A stretch of 6,310 nt of DNA from a bacterium (GTDB lineage: Bacteria > UBP14 > UBA6098 > B30-G16): positions 1-6,310 of the forward strand of contig JAMOPH010000386.1 in assembly GCA_027064665.1 (NCBI GenBank), in the 5' to 3' direction. Numbering within the stretch: position 1 is the stretch's first letter; every line of letters begins with the position of its first letter. A program made the translations under genes and the position numbers. Below are positions 4,918 through 6,310 of this stretch, piece by piece. The notes under the pieces were generated by a model. That model saw nothing but the letters and a program-made list of their open reading frames with translations, did not search any database and was not told the origin of the DNA.

Positions 4918-6310
4918 TCACGCAAACCTTTTCGTCCGGGCGAAAATTATGGCGTCTTTTAGGGCGAACTCGTTGGGTGCAGAAAGCCACCGGCGCTCAA
5001 AATCTGGACTTGAGAGGGCATCAACTGTGGCGGCGAGAGCCCGCAGGTAGAAAGTGCGCTCGTCCCGCGTGCCAGCCATAACCACCGCAATTTTCACCGG
5101 CACCTCCGACGATGGGAAAACTATCCCCTCCCGGGCGCGGGCAAGCAGAATTACGAACTTTTTCTCGCCGGGAATTATTATGTGCGGAACGGCAATGCCG
5201 TCGTGCAGGACAGTTGTGGCTTCGCGCTCGCGGGCAAGCAGAAGTTGAAAAATCTCCTCCGGGGGTTGACCTACAATCGGCGCGATTTTGTCCGCGACAA
5301 GACGGAAAAAGCGCTCCATATCAATCTTTTCGCCGATGTCCAGCACCGGGGCGGACTCTATTAGTCTGTCGTATCTGTCGGCGACTATGCCGTCGCGCTC
5401 GCGGATGATTTCGCGGAGTTCGGTTTCCAAAAGATTTCCCCGCAGGTCGGACGAGGTAATTCTGGCGACAAGCCGGGCAAGAGCGGAATCTCGCGCCCTT
5501 TTGAGACGCCCATAAAGCGAATACCACAAAAACCCCGCCAGAATTGAGACGACCGAAATCAGTATCGGCACGGTGCCCATCTCTGCAATCAAAAAACCGA
5601 GGGCGACAATCCCGGCAATTTGAAGAAACGGGTAGAACGGTGCCCGAAACCGCGGACGATAATTAAAAAGCCCGCTCTCGCGCATAACCATAACATTGAT
5701 GTTGTTGAACGCAAATGTCAGAAGGAGAATCGTTGAGGCGACCTCAACCAGTATGTCCAGATGCAAAAACAGCGCGACAATCGTAATTGCGCCGGTGACG
5801 ATGATTGAGACATAGGGGGTGTTGCGTTTGGGGTGTATCCGTGCGAAAACCGGCGGCAGAATTCCATCGCGAGCCATAGCCACCGGATACCGCGAAGCCG
5901 CCATAATTCCAGCGTTGGCGGTGGAGATGAAGGCGAAAATCGCCGCCACCGCCATAAGAATTGCAAAAGGTTTCCCGGCAAAAGCCATAGCGCCGTCATA
6001 CAGCGGGGTGAGGGAGTTATCCAGCACGGAGGCATCAAGAACCCCCGCCGTGACAAAAACCACGAAGGTGTAGAGAATCGTTATCAGCACCAGCGCCAGA
6101 ATCATCGCCAGAGGGACATTGCGCGAGGGATTTTTGGCTTCCTCTGCCAGAGAGGCGATTTTGAGCACCCCGCCGTATGAGATAAACACAAATCCCGCCG
6201 TGGAGAACACTGCACGCCATCCGTGAGGCACAAAGGGCAAAATTTTCTCCGCCGAGATTTTGGGAAGACCAAGCGCCATATACACAATCAAAAGGGCAAG
6301 CAGTCCCGAG
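4918..6310 (-). CDS. APC-superfamily permease fused to a PTS EIIA type-2 domain (partial, N-terminus off window)
   Basis: 463 residues are visible; the frame is open to the right edge, so the true start and about the first five membrane helices are missing. Visible residues 36-266 contain about seven hydrophobic helices. They include the APC helix-6 signature AGFVFISYGG (38-47) followed by AEEAKNPSRNVP (55-66), typical of amino acid/polyamine permeases, and a helix-8-like region STANAGIMAASRYPVAMARD (129-148). A charged linker (about 268-300) leads to a cytoplasmic EIIA type-2 (PtsN/fructose EIIA-like) domain to the C-terminus. Its phosphorylation motif LLAREREATTVLHDGIAVPH ends in H376, the position of the active-site histidine. 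By family the membrane part imports amino acids or similar solutes by proton or sodium coupling or exchange. The EIIA part would be a phosphorylation-sensitive regulator rather than a sugar-PTS component (inference; no EI, HPr, EIIB or EIIC in view). Substrate unknown. Gap to the secreted-protein gene is 378 bp, so they are probably separate units. Confidence 0.9.
   Translation of the reverse strand, partial: SGLLALLIVYMALGLPKISAEKILPFVPHGWRAVFSTAGFVFISYGGVLKIASLAEEAKNPSRNVPLAMILALVLITILYTFVVFVTAGVLDASVLDNSLTPLYDGAMAFAGKPFAILMAVAAIFAFISTANAGIMAASRYPVAMARDGILPPVFARIHPKRNTPYVSIIVTGAITIVALFLHLDILVEVASTILLLTFAFNNINVMVMRESGLFNYRPRFRAPFYPFLQIAGIVALGFLIAEMGTVPILISVVSILAGFLWYSLYGRLKRARDSALARLVARITSSDLRGNLLETELREIIRERDGIVADRYDRLIESAPVLDIGEKIDMERFFRLVADKIAPIVGQPPEEIFQLLLAREREATTVLHDGIAVPHIIIPGEKKFVILLARAREGIVFPSSEVPVKIAVVMAGTRDERTFYLRALAATVDALSSPDFERRWLSAPNEFALKDAIIFARTKRFA

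Noticed and set aside
1..6310. tRNA, rRNA, CRISPR array, insertion sequence or attachment site
   Set aside because: Looked for direct-repeat arrays, terminal inverted repeats with transposase motifs and tRNA-like arms on both strands; none seen.

Overview
Every gene I can support in this window reads on the minus strand. In transcription order, right to left, they are: a transporter truncated at the right edge; a gene-poor stretch with decayed coding sequence; a small secreted protein; the remnant of a second secreted protein; an AT-rich promoter region; and a three-gene soluble iron-sulfur flavoenzyme operon that runs off the left edge. The organism looks like an anaerobic or fermentative bacterium. 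The secreted genes carry a signal peptide plus a FlgD-like/Por-type C-terminal Ig domain, a pattern common in the FCB group and its uncultured candidate phyla. That placement is inference from domain style; there is no rRNA or marker gene here.

Right part (4918-6310): an APC-superfamily permease (about the last seven membrane helices visible) fused to a C-terminal PTS EIIA type-2 domain that keeps its phosphorylatable histidine. Middle (3685-4917): 4540-4917 holds no intact gene, but it contains coding-like scraps in several frames, an inverted-repeat set and a possible promoter. Next is a 238-residue exported protein with a perfect Shine-Dalgarno. Its stop overlaps (ATGA) the start of a relic made of a signal peptide joined, out of frame, to the last strands of a sorting-type Ig domain.

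Left part (1-3504): NuoE-like, NuoF-like (with N-terminal thioredoxin-like and C-terminal 2x[4Fe-4S] domains), then an NfnB/GltD-like flavoprotein with an N-terminal [2Fe-2S] domain. Spacings are 22 and 7 nt. No hydrogenase, quinone-binding or membrane subunit is visible. The set matches the architecture of the Stn (Sporomusa-type Nfn) transhydrogenase, which links NADH, NADPH and ferredoxin by electron bifurcation. A formate dehydrogenase or hydrogenase module beyond the left edge would be the main alternative. This operon is the most interesting system here.
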